The notes beneath the pieces were generated by a model that ran no database searches, was not told the DNA's origin, and saw only the letters and a list, made by a program, of their open reading frames with translations. This document shows, one piece after another, positions 1 to 8,965 of a DNA stretch of 64,000 nucleotides. The position numbers and the translations under genes were made by a program. This DNA comes from Achromobacter sp. MYb9 (lineage in GTDB: Bacteria > Pseudomonadota > Gammaproteobacteria > Burkholderiales > Burkholderiaceae_B), in NCBI RefSeq assembly GCF_002975275.1, contig NZ_PCOQ01000001.1, positions 806,001 through 870,000 on the forward strand, given 5' to 3'. How positions within the stretch are numbered: position 1 is the first letter of the stretch; the number at the start of each line of letters is the position of its first letter.

Positions 1-1476
1 CTGCAAGCGCGCCAGCGGCCCGACGCCGTCTGCCTGCACGAAGAAGGCGGCGGCACGCTGACCTACGTCCAACTGTGGCAACGCGTGCAGGCCGTAGCGG
101 GCTGGTTGCGCGAACAGGGCGTGCAACCCGGCCACCGGGTGCTGATGGTGGGGGAAAACTGCGCGGCGATGATCGCCGCGTTGTTCGGATGCGGCCTGGC
201 GGGCGCCTGGCCGGTTGGGGTGAACGCCCGCTTGTCCGCCCGCGAGGTCGACAACATCCGACAGCATGCGCAGCCCGAGCTGATGCTCTACACCACGGGC
301 ATCTCGTCCGCGGCGGCCGCGCATGCCGCGGCCGCCTCCGCCACGGACGCGGACCCGGCCATCTGGGGTCCGGGCGTGCAGGCCTTGCGGGCGGCCGTTC
401 CCACGCAGGCCGAGACCGGCGAACTGGCCGCGGAAGTCGCCACCGTGATTTACACGTCCGGCACCACCGGCGCGCCCAAGGGCGTGATGGTGCCCCATCG
501 CGGGCTGCTGCACTTCGCGCGGGTGTCGGCGGCATCGCGCCGCCTGACACCGCACGACATCGGCTACGCGGCGCTGCCCATGTCGCACATATTCGGCATC
601 GCCACGGTATTGATGGCCACCGTGCACGCCGGCGCCAGCCTGGTGCTGCGCAGCCGCTTCGATGCGGAAGACGCGTTCAAGGCGTTAGCCCATCCTGGCG
701 TCAGCATCCTGCAGGGCGTGCCCACCATGTTCAGCCGGATGATGGCCGTGGCGCCGCCGCGCGCGGACCTGCGCGCCCCGGCGTTGCGTTACCTGTACAC
801 CGGCGGGGCCGCGCTGGACCCCACGCTCAAGCGCGATGCCGAACGCTACTTCGGCGTGTCGATGCACCATGGCTACGGCATCACGGAATATGCGGGATCG
901 ATGTTCATCACGCGCATCGACGCGCCGCGCGAAGACTGCTCGGCCGGCTACGCGGTGGACGGCGTCGAAATGCGCATCGGCAGCCCCGACGGCGGGACGC
1001 CTGCGCCTGGCGAGCGCGGCGACATCCTGATCCGCGGCCCTGGCGTCATGCTGGGCTACTACCGCAGCCCCGAACAAACGGCGCAAGCGCTTTTGCCCGG
1101 CGGCTGGCTCAACACGGGCGACATCGGCTATGTCGACCACAGCGGCGCGCTGTTCATCGCCGGCCGCTCCAAAGACCTGATCATCCGGTCCGGGTTCAAC
1201 GTGTACCCCATCGAAGTCGAATCGGTGATCAACGCGTTCCCCGGCGTGCGGCTATCCGCCGTGGTGGGCCGCGACACGGCCGACCAGAATGAAGAAGTCA
1301 TCGCCTTCGTCGAACCCGTGCCCGGCGCCACGATCGACACCAATTTGCTGATGCTGCACCTGCGCGCACAGCTGGCGCCCTACAAGCGGCCCGCACGAAT
1401 CATCCCCATCGACACCATTCCCACGACCGTCAGCGGAAAAATCCTGAAGCAGCCGCTGAAAGAAAGGCTGGCGTAG
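1..1476 (+). CDS. Acyl-CoA synthetase / AMP-dependent ligase (5' end outside window)
   Basis: This class I adenylate-forming enzyme would activate a carboxylic acid to acyl-AMP and then acyl-CoA in the cytoplasm. The reading frame is open from base 1, so the start lies upstream and 491 residues are visible. The P-loop-like motif YTSGTTGAPKG lies near nt 449-481 and YGITEY near 871-888. The hinge region NTGDIGYVDHSG with GRSKDLI follows near 1111-1185, and the C-terminal PTTVSGKILKQPL carries the catalytic lysine. The visible length suggests only a short piece is missing. A Bug receptor follows after 57 bases and a flavin oxygenase after that, so the three probably form one catabolic operon. 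The substrate cannot be read from the sequence; a medium-chain or aromatic acid is possible. Confidence 0.9.
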   Translation: MQARQRPDAVCLHEEGGGTLTYVQLWQRVQAVAGWLREQGVQPGHRVLMVGENCAAMIAALFGCGLAGAWPVGVNARLSAREVDNIRQHAQPELMLYTTGISSAAAAHAAAASATDADPAIWGPGVQALRAAVPTQAETGELAAEVATVIYTSGTTGAPKGVMVPHRGLLHFARVSAASRRLTPHDIGYAALPMSHIFGIATVLMATVHAGASLVLRSRFDAEDAFKALAHPGVSILQGVPTMFSRMMAVAPPRADLRAPALRYLYTGGAALDPTLKRDAERYFGVSMHHGYGITEYAGSMFITRIDAPREDCSAGYAVDGVEMRIGSPDGGTPAPGERGDILIRGPGVMLGYYRSPEQTAQALLPGGWLNTGDIGYVDHSGALFIAGRSKDLIIRSGFNVYPIEVESVINAFPGVRLSAVVGRDTADQNEEVIAFVEPVPGATIDTNLLMLHLRAQLAPYKRPARIIPIDTIPTTVSGKILKQPLKERLA

Positions 1477-1533
1477 GCGCGGACTCGCTGTTCCGCTCCA
1501 CGACCCGCCGCTACTACACAAGGAGACAACAGC

Positions 1534-2508
1534 GTGAACATCAAGACTCTGTTCGCCGCGGCCATCGCCGTGGCGGCGCTTGCCACGGCGGCTTCCGCCC
1601 GTGCGGACGCCTACCCCGAACGCCCCATCCGCCTGTTGGTGGGCTACGCCCCTGGCGGCCCCGTGGACACCACGGCCCGCGTCTTCGCCAAGTACCTGGG
1701 CGACAAGCTGGGCCAGACCGTCGTGGTGGAGAACCGCGCCGGCGCCAGCGGCATGATCGCGTCCGACGCCACCGCCAAGGCCACGCCCGACGGCTACATG
1801 CTGGGCTTTGCCGCCAGCCCCACGTTGACCATGTCGCCGCTGGTCCAGCGCAGCACGCTGTTCGATCCGCGCCGCGATTTCTCGCTGATCGGGCTGGTGG
1901 TCGATTACGCCAACGTGCTGCTGATCGGCCCGCAGATCCCCGCCAAGAATGTCGGCGAACTCGTCGGCTACGCCCGCGCGCACCCGGACGCGGTGTCGTT
2001 CGGATCCGCCGGCATCGGGGCATCCAACCACCTGTCGGCCGAACTGCTGAAGAAGCAGGCCGACGCGTCGATGCTGCACGTGCCGTACCGTGGCAATTCG
2101 CCGGCGATGATGGATGTAATCAGCGGCAAGGTGACCTTCATGTTCGACATCACCAGCACCGCCATTCCCTTCATCAAGAGCGGCAAGGCGCGCGCGCTGG
2201 CCGTGACGTCCAGGACCCGCAATCCGGAACTGCCCGACGTACCCACGATGATGGAAGCCGGCATGAAGGACTACGAAGTCGTCGGCTGGTACGCGCTGGT
2301 CGGCCCCAAGAAACTGCCCGACGCCGTCTCGGCCCGCCTGACCCGCGCGCTTGACGAGGTCTCGAAGGATCCCGCCTTCCGCAAAGCCATGACCGAAGGC
2401 GGCTACACCATCAACGCCGGCGACTCGAAGGCGTTGCAGTCCCGTATCGACCGCGAGTACGCCTTGTGGTCGGACGTTATCCAAAGCGCCAACATCCAGG
2501 CCAACTGA
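1534..2508 (+). CDS. Bug-family tripartite tricarboxylate transporter substrate-binding protein
   Basis: Periplasmic solute receptor of the TctC/Bug family, 324 residues, the usual size. A signal peptide covers about residues 1-25 (ending SARA before DAYPERP). The mature protein starts with the family pattern YPERPIRLLVGYAPGG and later has VVVENRAGASG and HVPYRGNSPAMMD. The GTG start is fixed by a good ribosome site, AGGAGA, at 1521-1526. No tctA or tctB membrane subunit lies nearby, so the receptor must borrow permease subunits from elsewhere or act in sensing, as known for other Bug proteins. The neighbouring acyl-CoA ligase suggests a carboxylate ligand, which is inference. Confidence 0.93.
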   Translation: MNIKTLFAAAIAVAALATAASARADAYPERPIRLLVGYAPGGPVDTTARVFAKYLGDKLGQTVVVENRAGASGMIASDATAKATPDGYMLGFAASPTLTMSPLVQRSTLFDPRRDFSLIGLVVDYANVLLIGPQIPAKNVGELVGYARAHPDAVSFGSAGIGASNHLSAELLKKQADASMLHVPYRGNSPAMMDVISGKVTFMFDITSTAIPFIKSGKARALAVTSRTRNPELPDVPTMMEAGMKDYEVVGWYALVGPKKLPDAVSARLTRALDEVSKDPAFRKAMTEGGYTINAGDSKALQSRIDREYALWSDVIQSANIQAN

Positions 2509-2526
2509 CCCCACCGGAGCTCCACG

Positions 2527-3489
2527 ATGCATCCTCCGCTTGCGCTACACGCCCAGACCCGCCTGCCCATCATTGGCGCCCCCATGTTCCTGGTTTCCGG
2601 GCCGGAATTGGTGGTGGCGCAATGCGCGGCGGGGATCATCGGCACGTTCCCTTCCTTGAATGCGCGGCCGCAGGAGCAGCTGCACGACTGGATCACCCGC
2701 ATCGAGGAAGGCCTGGCCGCCAGGCGCCAGGCCGACCCCGGCGCCCGCGTCGCGCCGTATGGCGTGAACCTGATCATCCATCCCAGCAATCCGCGCTGGC
2801 AGGGCGACCTGGCCATCTGCGCCGAACGGCGTGTGCCGCTCATCATCACGTCGCTGCATGCACCGGAAGCCGTGGTGAAAGCCGTGCATCCGTACGGCGG
2901 GCTGGTCTATCACGACGTCACCAATGTGCGCCACGCCAAGCGCGCGCTGGAGGCCGGCGTCGATGGCCTGATTCTGGTGGCCGCCGGCGCCGGTGGCCAT
3001 GCGGGACAGATCAACCCCATCGCGCTGGTCAACGAGATCCGGGCGTTCTACGACGGCCCGCTGGCGCTGTCGGGCTGCATCAGCCACGGTAAGGACATTC
3101 TTGCAGCGCAGATCCTGGGCTGCGACTTCGCCTATATGGGCACGCGCTTCATCGCCACGCAAGAGTCGCTGGCAGGCGAGGCGTACCGCGAAATGGTGCT
3201 GCAGGCGCAAGCGGCCGATGTGACCTACACCCCGTATTTCTCGGGCGTGCCAGCCAACTACCTTTCCGCCAGCATCCAGGCGGCCGGGCTGGATCCCTTG
3301 ACCCTGGCAAAGCACGGCGAGGCGCCGCCCGCCAACATGGACAAGAACACCCGGCCGAAAGCCTGGAAAGATGTCTGGAGCGCCGGCCAGGGCGTGGGCG
3401 CCGCGCAGGAAGTCCTGCCTATCGCCACGCTGGTGGATCAACTGGAAGCGGAATACCGCAGCGCCCGCGATGCCTTGATGGCTGCGTAA
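2527..3489 (+). CDS. Nitronate monooxygenase-like FMN enzyme
   Basis: TIM-barrel flavoprotein of the nitronate monooxygenase / 2-nitropropane dioxygenase family, 320 residues. The N-terminal LPIIGAPMFLVSGPEL is the typical first strand. AGAGGHAGQINP (about residues 155-166) and CDFAYMGTRFIAT (about 199-211) match the FMN-phosphate binding segments of the family. Members oxidise alkyl nitronates, but many homologues in CoA-ester clusters have unknown or enoyl-reductase-like roles, so the substrate is open. It begins 18 bases after the Bug gene, behind a GGAGC ribosome site, and ends the first forward operon. Confidence 0.85.
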   Translation: MHPPLALHAQTRLPIIGAPMFLVSGPELVVAQCAAGIIGTFPSLNARPQEQLHDWITRIEEGLAARRQADPGARVAPYGVNLIIHPSNPRWQGDLAICAERRVPLIITSLHAPEAVVKAVHPYGGLVYHDVTNVRHAKRALEAGVDGLILVAAGAGGHAGQINPIALVNEIRAFYDGPLALSGCISHGKDILAAQILGCDFAYMGTRFIATQESLAGEAYREMVLQAQAADVTYTPYFSGVPANYLSASIQAAGLDPLTLAKHGEAPPANMDKNTRPKAWKDVWSAGQGVGAAQEVLPIATLVDQLEAEYRSARDALMAA

Positions 3490-3490
3490 G

Positions 3491-3522
3491 AAAAACGGGC
3501 GGGCTCTCTACGAGCCCGCCCG
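3491..3522 (-). terminator. Rho-independent terminator
   Basis: An 11-bp perfect GC-rich stem (3496-3506 with 3512-3522, loop of 5) is followed on the minus strand by five T residues. It ends transcription of the minus-strand Bug gene whose stop is at 3539. On the plus strand the stem has no T-run, though it may also slow read-through from the forward operon. Confidence 0.85.
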
Positions 3523-3538
3523 CGTGGTCCGTGCCGCC

Positions 3539-4534
3539 CTATTCCAGCTTGATGTTCGCGGTCTTGATCAGGTCGCGCCACTTCACGATCTCGTGCTGCA
3601 CGAACTCGCCGAATTGCTCCGGCGTGCCGGGCTTGGGCTCGGCGCCGGCGGCGATCATGCCCTTGGCCGTGGCGGGGTCCGACAGCACCTTCACCATATC
3701 GGCGTTCATGCGCTTCACGATGTCCGGCGGCGTGCCCTTGGGCGCCATCACGCCGCTCCACGAATACGCCTCGTAGCCCGGCAATCCGGATTCGGCGATG
3801 GTAGGCACATCCGGCAGCATGCTGGAACGCGTGGGGTTGCCCACGCCCAGCGCGCGCACCTTGCCTCCCTTCAGATGCGGCACGGCCGACGGACCATCCG
3901 CGAACATTACCTGCACCTGCCCGCCCAGCAAGTCCTGCATGGCGGGCGCGCTGCCGCGATACGGGATGTGCTGGATCCGCACGCCGGCCATCGCATTGAA
4001 GAGTTCGCCCGCCAGGTGCGTGCCGCCGCCCGTGCCCGACGAGCCGAACGAGAGCTTGCCGGGGTTCTCCTTGGCGTAGGCGATCAGTTCGCTGACCGTA
4101 TTCACGGGCAACGACGCATTCACCACCAGCACGATGGGAAACACCGCCGCCATGCCGACCGGCACGAAGTCGCGCGTGATGTCGTAGCTGAGGTTGTCGC
4201 GCAAGCTGGGCAGCACCGCGTGGTGGATGGACGCGAAAAAGAAGTTGTAGCCATCGGGCTCGGCCTTGGCCGCGAATTGCGCGCCAACAATGCCGCCCGC
4301 GCCCGATTTGTTATCGACCACCGTCGGCACCGACCACAGCTGGCCTAGCGGCTGCGTCGTAAAGCGCGCGGTGGTATCCACCGGCCCTCCCGGCGGAAAC
4401 GGCACGACGAAAGTCACGGCATGGCCCGGCCAGGTGGCGGCGCGGGCCGTGGCGGGGAATAAGGCGGGCACGACGGCGGCGGCGCACGCGGCGCCCAGCC
4501 CCGTGAGGACGCGGCGGCGTTGAAGATCGGTCAC
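3539..4534 (-). CDS. Bug-family substrate-binding protein with twin-arginine-like signal
   Basis: Second TctC/Bug receptor, 331 residues from the GTG at 4534. That start is preferred over an upstream one at 4570 because AGGAGA lies just before it. The leader contains QRRRVLTGLG followed by an alanine-rich hydrophobic stretch ending ATARA, which looks like a Tat signal, unlike the Sec-type leaders of the two other Bug proteins here. Family motifs seen are VTFVVPFPPGGPVDTTAR, VVDNKSGAGG and HIPYRGSAPAMQDL. It lies downstream of a LysR regulator on the same strand, and a strong terminator follows its stop. The ligand is unknown. No permease partner is encoded nearby. Confidence 0.92.
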   Translation of the reverse strand: MTDLQRRRVLTGLGAACAAAVVPALFPATARAATWPGHAVTFVVPFPPGGPVDTTARFTTQPLGQLWSVPTVVDNKSGAGGIVGAQFAAKAEPDGYNFFFASIHHAVLPSLRDNLSYDITRDFVPVGMAAVFPIVLVVNASLPVNTVSELIAYAKENPGKLSFGSSGTGGGTHLAGELFNAMAGVRIQHIPYRGSAPAMQDLLGGQVQVMFADGPSAVPHLKGGKVRALGVGNPTRSSMLPDVPTIAESGLPGYEAYSWSGVMAPKGTPPDIVKRMNADMVKVLSDPATAKGMIAAGAEPKPGTPEQFGEFVQHEIVKWRDLIKTANIKLE

Positions 4535-4772
4535 TGCAGTCTCCTGAGTCTTGGTGTTATTCACGGTCAAGCTTCAAGAACTGCTGCCCGCCGCTCTTAT
4601 TTATTATTTTCCGGCCGCGCCAAATCGCCGCTACACATTTTCAAAAGCCCCTCTTTCGCACGGGCAGGAAAGTTCGGTCAGCGGACACGATCTACCTCGG
4701 GACGATGCGCGGATGCGACACCCGGCCTAGGGAAAACGGAGCAGGCGCCGGCATGGCCGCCCGCTGCTGCGT

Positions 4773-5672
4773 TCATTGCCCGCGCGCGGCGCGCTGCACG
4801 TGTTCGATGAAGCACTCGGCGAAGCTGGGCAGATCGCGGCCGCGCTGGCGGCACAGCAGACGGTCGCGCAGCGCCCAAGGGTCTTCCAGTTTCAGCACGT
4901 GCAGCGAATCGGGCCGGCTGTAGCGCGCCGCGCAGGCGCGCGGCACGACGGCGATGCCCGCGCCCGCTTCCACCATGCGGCACACCGCTTCGAAGCTGCC
5001 CACGTGCACGCGCTGGCAAATGCGCTTGCCCAGGCCGCTGGCGATGTCTTCCAGGAAGGTCTGGATGGCGCTGTCGGGGTGAATACCGACGAATTGATAG
5101 GCATCGACCAGGTCCGCGAAATGGGCCGACTTGGAGGCTGCCAGCGGATGGTCCAACGACGTCACCACGGTGAGTTCGTCGCGAAACAGCGGCGTGACGT
5201 CCAGCCCTTCCACATCGATGTTGCCGGCCACCAGGCCAAGATCGCCGGCGCCCGCGCGGATCGCGATGACGATGTCCCCGGATATCTTCTCTTCGAGCTC
5301 GACGTCCACGTCAGGGTTTTCCGCAAGGAACGTGGACAGGGCATCCGCCAGAAACGAGTTCGTGGCGGTTGTGTTGGCCAGCAATCTCAAGCGTCCCTTT
5401 AACCCGCTGGCATAGGGCTGCAGATCGGCGTTCAGGCATTCCAGTTGCCGGAAGACGGCGTTGGCGTGCTTCAGCAGCACCTCGCCCGCCGGCGTCAGCG
5501 CGACGCCGGTCGCCAGGCGCACCAGCAGGCGCGCCTTGAAGGCTTCTTCCATGTGCTTGACCCGCGCGCTTGCCGCCGGCAATGACAGGAACGTGCGTTC
5601 CGCGGCCCGGGTCAAATTGAGTGTTTCCCCTACGTTCACAAACAAACGCAGGTCAGTCAAATCATGTCTCAT
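4773..5672 (-). CDS. LysR-family transcriptional regulator
   Basis: A 299-residue LysR-type regulator. The N-terminal winged helix-turn-helix is at about residues 1-60 (DLRLFVNVGETLNLTRAAE, then SLPAASARVKHMEE). The effector-binding domain follows from about 90, with GLVAGNID and ELTVVTSLDHPLA typical of type 2 periplasmic-binding folds. It is divergent from the SDR/MaoC/CoA-transferase operon, the classic LysR layout, and also sits upstream of a Bug gene on its own strand. It therefore probably controls one or both. The 177-base gap in front of it contains a long inverted repeat that may be its operator. The inducer is probably a pathway intermediate. Confidence 0.92.
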   Translation of the reverse strand: MRHDLTDLRLFVNVGETLNLTRAAERTFLSLPAASARVKHMEEAFKARLLVRLATGVALTPAGEVLLKHANAVFRQLECLNADLQPYASGLKGRLRLLANTTATNSFLADALSTFLAENPDVDVELEEKISGDIVIAIRAGAGDLGLVAGNIDVEGLDVTPLFRDELTVVTSLDHPLAASKSAHFADLVDAYQFVGIHPDSAIQTFLEDIASGLGKRICQRVHVGSFEAVCRMVEAGAGIAVVPRACAARYSRPDSLHVLKLEDPWALRDRLLCRQRGRDLPSFAECFIEHVQRAARGQ

Positions 5673-5746
5673 GTTCCACCACGCAGAAGGGGGGCATTTC
5701 TAATTTTGAATTCTTCGAATGCCGGGTCGAATCTACCATGCACCAT

Positions 5747-5768
5747 GGCCTGTTAACACTAACAGGCC
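5747..5768. promoter_or_regulatory. Inverted repeat in LysR/SDR divergent promoter region
   Basis: Two perfect 9-base arms, GGCCTGTTA and TAACAGGCC, are separated by ACAC, midway between the divergent LysR and SDR starts. No T-run follows, so an operator is more likely than a terminator. A second, shorter dyad, ATTC-TTC-GAAT, lies at 5710-5720 close to the LysR start. LysR proteins usually bind an interrupted dyad with T-N11-A, so either could be the recognition site. Confidence 0.5.
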
Positions 5769-5849
5769 GCGGTCCCGCGAACCATATCGGTTGATGCGGA
5801 ACTGTTTTCCACAGGCGGTGCATGCGCCGCAGCACAGGAGTCACAGGCT

Positions 5850-6764
5850 ATGAGCGGCATGGTTTCCGGAAAGGTAGTGGTCGTCACGGGCGCGGGCGGC
5901 GGCATCGGGCGCAGCATTGCGCTGGCGATGGCGCAGGCGGGCGCCAAGGTCGTCGTGAACGACATCGGCGTGTCGCTGACCGGCGAAGGCGGCGCGGAAG
6001 GGCCGGCGCAAGCGGTCGTGAAAGAGATCATCTCGGCCGGCGGCCAGGCCGTCGCCAACACGGACAGCGTTGCCGCCTACGACAGCGCAAGCCGCGTGGT
6101 GCAGACCGCGATCGACGCGTTCGGCCGCATTGATGCGGTGATCAACAACGCGGGCAATCTGCGCGACCGCGTTTTCCACAAAATGAGCGAAGAAGAATGG
6201 CGCCAGGTGATCGACGTGCACCTGAATGGCTCGTTCTTCATGAGCCGCGCGGCAGCGCCTTATTTCCGCGAACAGGAATCGGGCGCCTTCGTGCACATGA
6301 CGTCCACGTCCGGCCTGATCGGCAACTTCGGCCAGGCCAACTACGCGGCCGCCAAGCTCGGCATCGTGGCCCTGTCCAAGTCCATTGCGCTGGACATGGC
6401 GCGTTACCACGTGCGGTCCAACTGCATCGCCCCGTTCGCCTGGAGCCGCATGACGAGTTCCATCCCGGCGGAAACCGACGAAGAGAAGGCCCGTGTTGAA
6501 AAGCTGAAGAAGATGGAAGCTGGCAAGGTCGCGCCGATGGCCGTCTACCTGGCGAGCGATGCGGCCAGCGAAATCACCGCCCAGATCTTCGCCGTGCGTG
6601 CCAACGAAATCATGCTGATGAGCCAGCCGCGACCGCTGCGCACGGTGCACAACAGCGAAGGGTGGACGCCGGAGCGCATCGCCGAGATCGCCGTGCCGGC
6701 CATGCGTAAACACTTCTACGCCCTGGAGCGCTCGCCCGACGTCATCGACTGGGACCCCATCTGA
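5850..6764 (+). CDS. SDR dehydrogenase, MFE-2-like (R)-3-hydroxyacyl-CoA dehydrogenase
   Basis: Short-chain dehydrogenase of 304 residues, longer than the usual 250. The NAD-binding motif TGAGGGIGR is near residue 10, NNAG near 98, the catalytic serine in MTSTSG near 150, and the YAAAK Tyr-Lys pair near 165. The GGIGRSIALAMAQAGAKVVV start, the insert rich in glycine and glutamate after the second strand (GVSLTGEGGAEG) and the length match the dehydrogenase part of peroxisomal multifunctional enzyme type 2. It would oxidise a (3R)-hydroxyacyl-CoA. AGGAG precedes the ATG. A MaoC hydratase starts 7 bases after its stop. Confidence 0.85.
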   Translation: MSGMVSGKVVVVTGAGGGIGRSIALAMAQAGAKVVVNDIGVSLTGEGGAEGPAQAVVKEIISAGGQAVANTDSVAAYDSASRVVQTAIDAFGRIDAVINNAGNLRDRVFHKMSEEEWRQVIDVHLNGSFFMSRAAAPYFREQESGAFVHMTSTSGLIGNFGQANYAAAKLGIVALSKSIALDMARYHVRSNCIAPFAWSRMTSSIPAETDEEKARVEKLKKMEAGKVAPMAVYLASDAASEITAQIFAVRANEIMLMSQPRPLRTVHNSEGWTPERIAEIAVPAMRKHFYALERSPDVIDWDPI

Positions 6765-6771
6765 GACCGCC

Positions 6772-7632
6772 ATGCCCCTGGATTACGCGACCGTGAAAAA
6801 CTGGCGCTTTGACGATGTACGTCAGCGCTACGAGCAGAAAGACACCATGCTGTATGCCCTGGGCATCGGCCTGGGCCAGGACCCCGAAGACGCTGGCCAA
6901 TTGCGCTACGTGTACGAAAAGGACTTACAGGCCTTCCCCACGATGAGCGTGGTGCTGGGTTATCCCGGCTTCTGGGTGCAGGACCCGCGCGCCGGCATCG
7001 ACTGGGTCAAGGTCGTGCACGGCGAGCAGCGTCTGACGATGCATGCGCCGTTGCCGACATCGGGCGTGGTCATCGGCAAGAGCCGCAACACGCATGTGAT
7101 CGACAAGGGCGCGGACAAGGGCGCCATCGTCATTACCGAGCGCACGCTGCATGATGAAAGCGGCGCCTGCCTGGCTACCCTGCGGCAAAGCACCTTTTGC
7201 CGCGGCGACGGCGGCTTCGGCCAGGGCGACGCCAGCCCCGAGGCCCTGCCCGCCGTGCCGGACGGCAAGCCGGACCTGCAATGCGAACTGCGCGTCCCGC
7301 CCAGCGCCGCCTTGCTCTATCGCCTGAACGCCGACCGCAACCCGCTGCACGCCGACCCCGAGGTCGCGCGCCAGGCGGGTTATCCACGGCCCATCCTGCA
7401 CGGCCTGTGTTCGTACGGCGTGGCGGCGCATGCCATCGTCAAAAGCTGCTGCGGCTACGATGCGTCGCGCCTGGCCAGCCTGAACACCCGCTTTTCGGCG
7501 CCCGTGTATCCCGGCGAGACCCTGCAATGCGACATCTGGCACATGCCGGACGGACAGATCCGCTTTCAGGTGCGAGCGCGCGAACGCGATCTCGTCGTCA
7601 TGAGCCACGGCACCGCGACGGTGCAATCATGA
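6772..7632 (+). CDS. MaoC-family hydratase (enoyl-CoA hydratase 2 type)
   Basis: Double hot-dog hydratase of 286 residues. The C-terminal half carries the hydratase-2 signature LNADRNPLHADPEVA followed by GYPRPILHGLC (about residues 183-212), including the Asp-His pair expected for (R)-specific hydration of trans-2-enoyl-CoA. The N-terminal half (YALGIGLGQDPED, then TMSVVLGYPGFWV) matches the non-catalytic hot-dog of eukaryotic-type hydratase 2. The gene lies 7 bases after the SDR and overlaps the next gene by 4 bases (ATGA), so translation is probably coupled. With the SDR it forms a split equivalent of MFE-2. Confidence 0.88.
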   Translation: MPLDYATVKNWRFDDVRQRYEQKDTMLYALGIGLGQDPEDAGQLRYVYEKDLQAFPTMSVVLGYPGFWVQDPRAGIDWVKVVHGEQRLTMHAPLPTSGVVIGKSRNTHVIDKGADKGAIVITERTLHDESGACLATLRQSTFCRGDGGFGQGDASPEALPAVPDGKPDLQCELRVPPSAALLYRLNADRNPLHADPEVARQAGYPRPILHGLCSYGVAAHAIVKSCCGYDASRLASLNTRFSAPVYPGETLQCDIWHMPDGQIRFQVRARERDLVVMSHGTATVQS

Positions 7633-8864
7633 CGCGCCCGCCCGCGCTTGACGGCATCCGCGTGCTTGATCTGTCGCGCATCCTGGCCGGCCCCTGGTGC
7701 ACGCAGAACCTGGCTGATCTGGGTGCCGACGTCATCAAGATCGAACGCCCCCACGTCGGCGACGACACCCGCGCCTGGGGGCCGCCGTATCTGAAGGACG
7801 GTAACGGCCAGGACACCAACGAATCCGCCTATTACCTCAGCGCCAACCGCAACAAGCGGTCGGTCGAAGCCGACATGGCCACGTCCGAAGGCGCGGCGCT
7901 GATCCGCGAGTTGGCGGCGGCAAGCGACATCCTGGTCGAGAACTTCAAGGTGGGTGGCCTGGCCAAGTACGGCCTGGACTACGACAGCCTGAAAGCCATC
8001 AACCCACGCCTGATCTATTGCTCGGTCACCGGCTTCGGCCAGGACGGCCCCTTTGCGCAACGGCCCGGCTACGACTTCATGATCCAGGGCATGGGCGGGC
8101 TGATGAGCATCACCGGCGAGCGCGACGATCTGCCTGGCGGCGGACCGCAAAAGGCCGGCGTGGCGGTGACGGACATCGTGACGGGCATGTACGCCACCGT
8201 CGCAATCCTGGCGGCCTTGCAGGAACGCCATCGCAGCGGGCTGGGGCAGCACCTGGACATCGCGCTGCTGGACAGCCACGTGGCGCTGCTGGCCAACCAG
8301 AACTCCAACTACTTCAATTCCGGCGTGGCGCCCAAGCGCGCCGGCAACGCGCACCAGAACGTGGTGCCGTACCAGGTGTTCGCCGCCCGCGACGGCCACT
8401 TGATCGTGGCCACCGGCAACGAATCGCAGTACCGCGCCTATTGCCGCGCCATCGGCGTGCCCGAGCTGGGCGACGACCCGCGCTTCGCCACCAACCGGCT
8501 GCGCGTGACGAATCGCGAAGTCCTGATCGCCATCCTGACGGAGATCATGCTGCAAGGCCGCCGCGATGACTGGATCGCCAAGCTGGAAGCGGTGGGCGTG
8601 CCGTGCGGCCCCATCAACGACATCGCGCAGGCGTTCGCGCATCCGCAGGCGCAGGCCAGGCAGTTGCGCCGCGACCTGCCGCATCCCGCCGGCGGCATGG
8701 CGCCGGTTACCGCCAGCCCGCTGCGGTTTTCGGCGTCGCCCGTCGTCTATCGCCGCGCGCCGCCCTTGCTGGGCGAGCACACCGAGGAAGTGCTGCGCGA
8801 GGTGTTGGGTAAATCGGCCGACGCCATCGCGGCATTCAAGGCGGCCACCGCGAAGACGCCGTAA
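7629..8864 (+). CDS. Family III CoA-transferase (CaiB/BaiF)
   Basis: A 411-residue family III CoA-transferase. The N-terminal block LDLSRILAGPWCTQNLADLG with DVIKIE is diagnostic, and the catalytic aspartate is expected in DIALLDS, about residue 213. The ATG at 7629 overlaps the hydratase stop as ATGA. The open frame continues upstream, but those codons lie inside the MaoC gene and show no family similarity. It would move CoA between a donor such as succinyl-CoA and an organic acid, either to activate the growth substrate or to recycle CoA. Donor and acceptor cannot be told from sequence. Confidence 0.92.
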   Translation: MTRPPALDGIRVLDLSRILAGPWCTQNLADLGADVIKIERPHVGDDTRAWGPPYLKDGNGQDTNESAYYLSANRNKRSVEADMATSEGAALIRELAAASDILVENFKVGGLAKYGLDYDSLKAINPRLIYCSVTGFGQDGPFAQRPGYDFMIQGMGGLMSITGERDDLPGGGPQKAGVAVTDIVTGMYATVAILAALQERHRSGLGQHLDIALLDSHVALLANQNSNYFNSGVAPKRAGNAHQNVVPYQVFAARDGHLIVATGNESQYRAYCRAIGVPELGDDPRFATNRLRVTNREVLIAILTEIMLQGRRDDWIAKLEAVGVPCGPINDIAQAFAHPQAQARQLRRDLPHPAGGMAPVTASPLRFSASPVVYRRAPPLLGEHTEEVLREVLGKSADAIAAFKAATAKTP

Positions 8865-8914
8865 GGCGACGGGCGTGGCGCGCAACGTCCTGCAGGCGCC
8901 GCAACCGCAATAGG

Positions 8915-8948
8915 AAAAAAAAAACGGCCGCTGGATGTCAGCGGCCGT
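8915..8948 (-). terminator. Rho-independent terminator of fumarase gene
   Basis: A 10-bp perfect stem (8924-8933 with 8939-8948, 5-base loop) is followed on the minus strand by about ten T residues. It lies just after the stop of the minus-strand fumarase gene and also faces the end of the CoA-transferase operon. Confidence 0.9.
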
Positions 8949-8965
8949 CTTCGTGTCGCGCGTGC

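Noticed and set aside
7197..7628. N-terminal extension of the CoA-transferase
   Set aside because: The frame is open but lies inside the MaoC gene; the family N-terminus begins at 7629, where an ATGA overlap exists.
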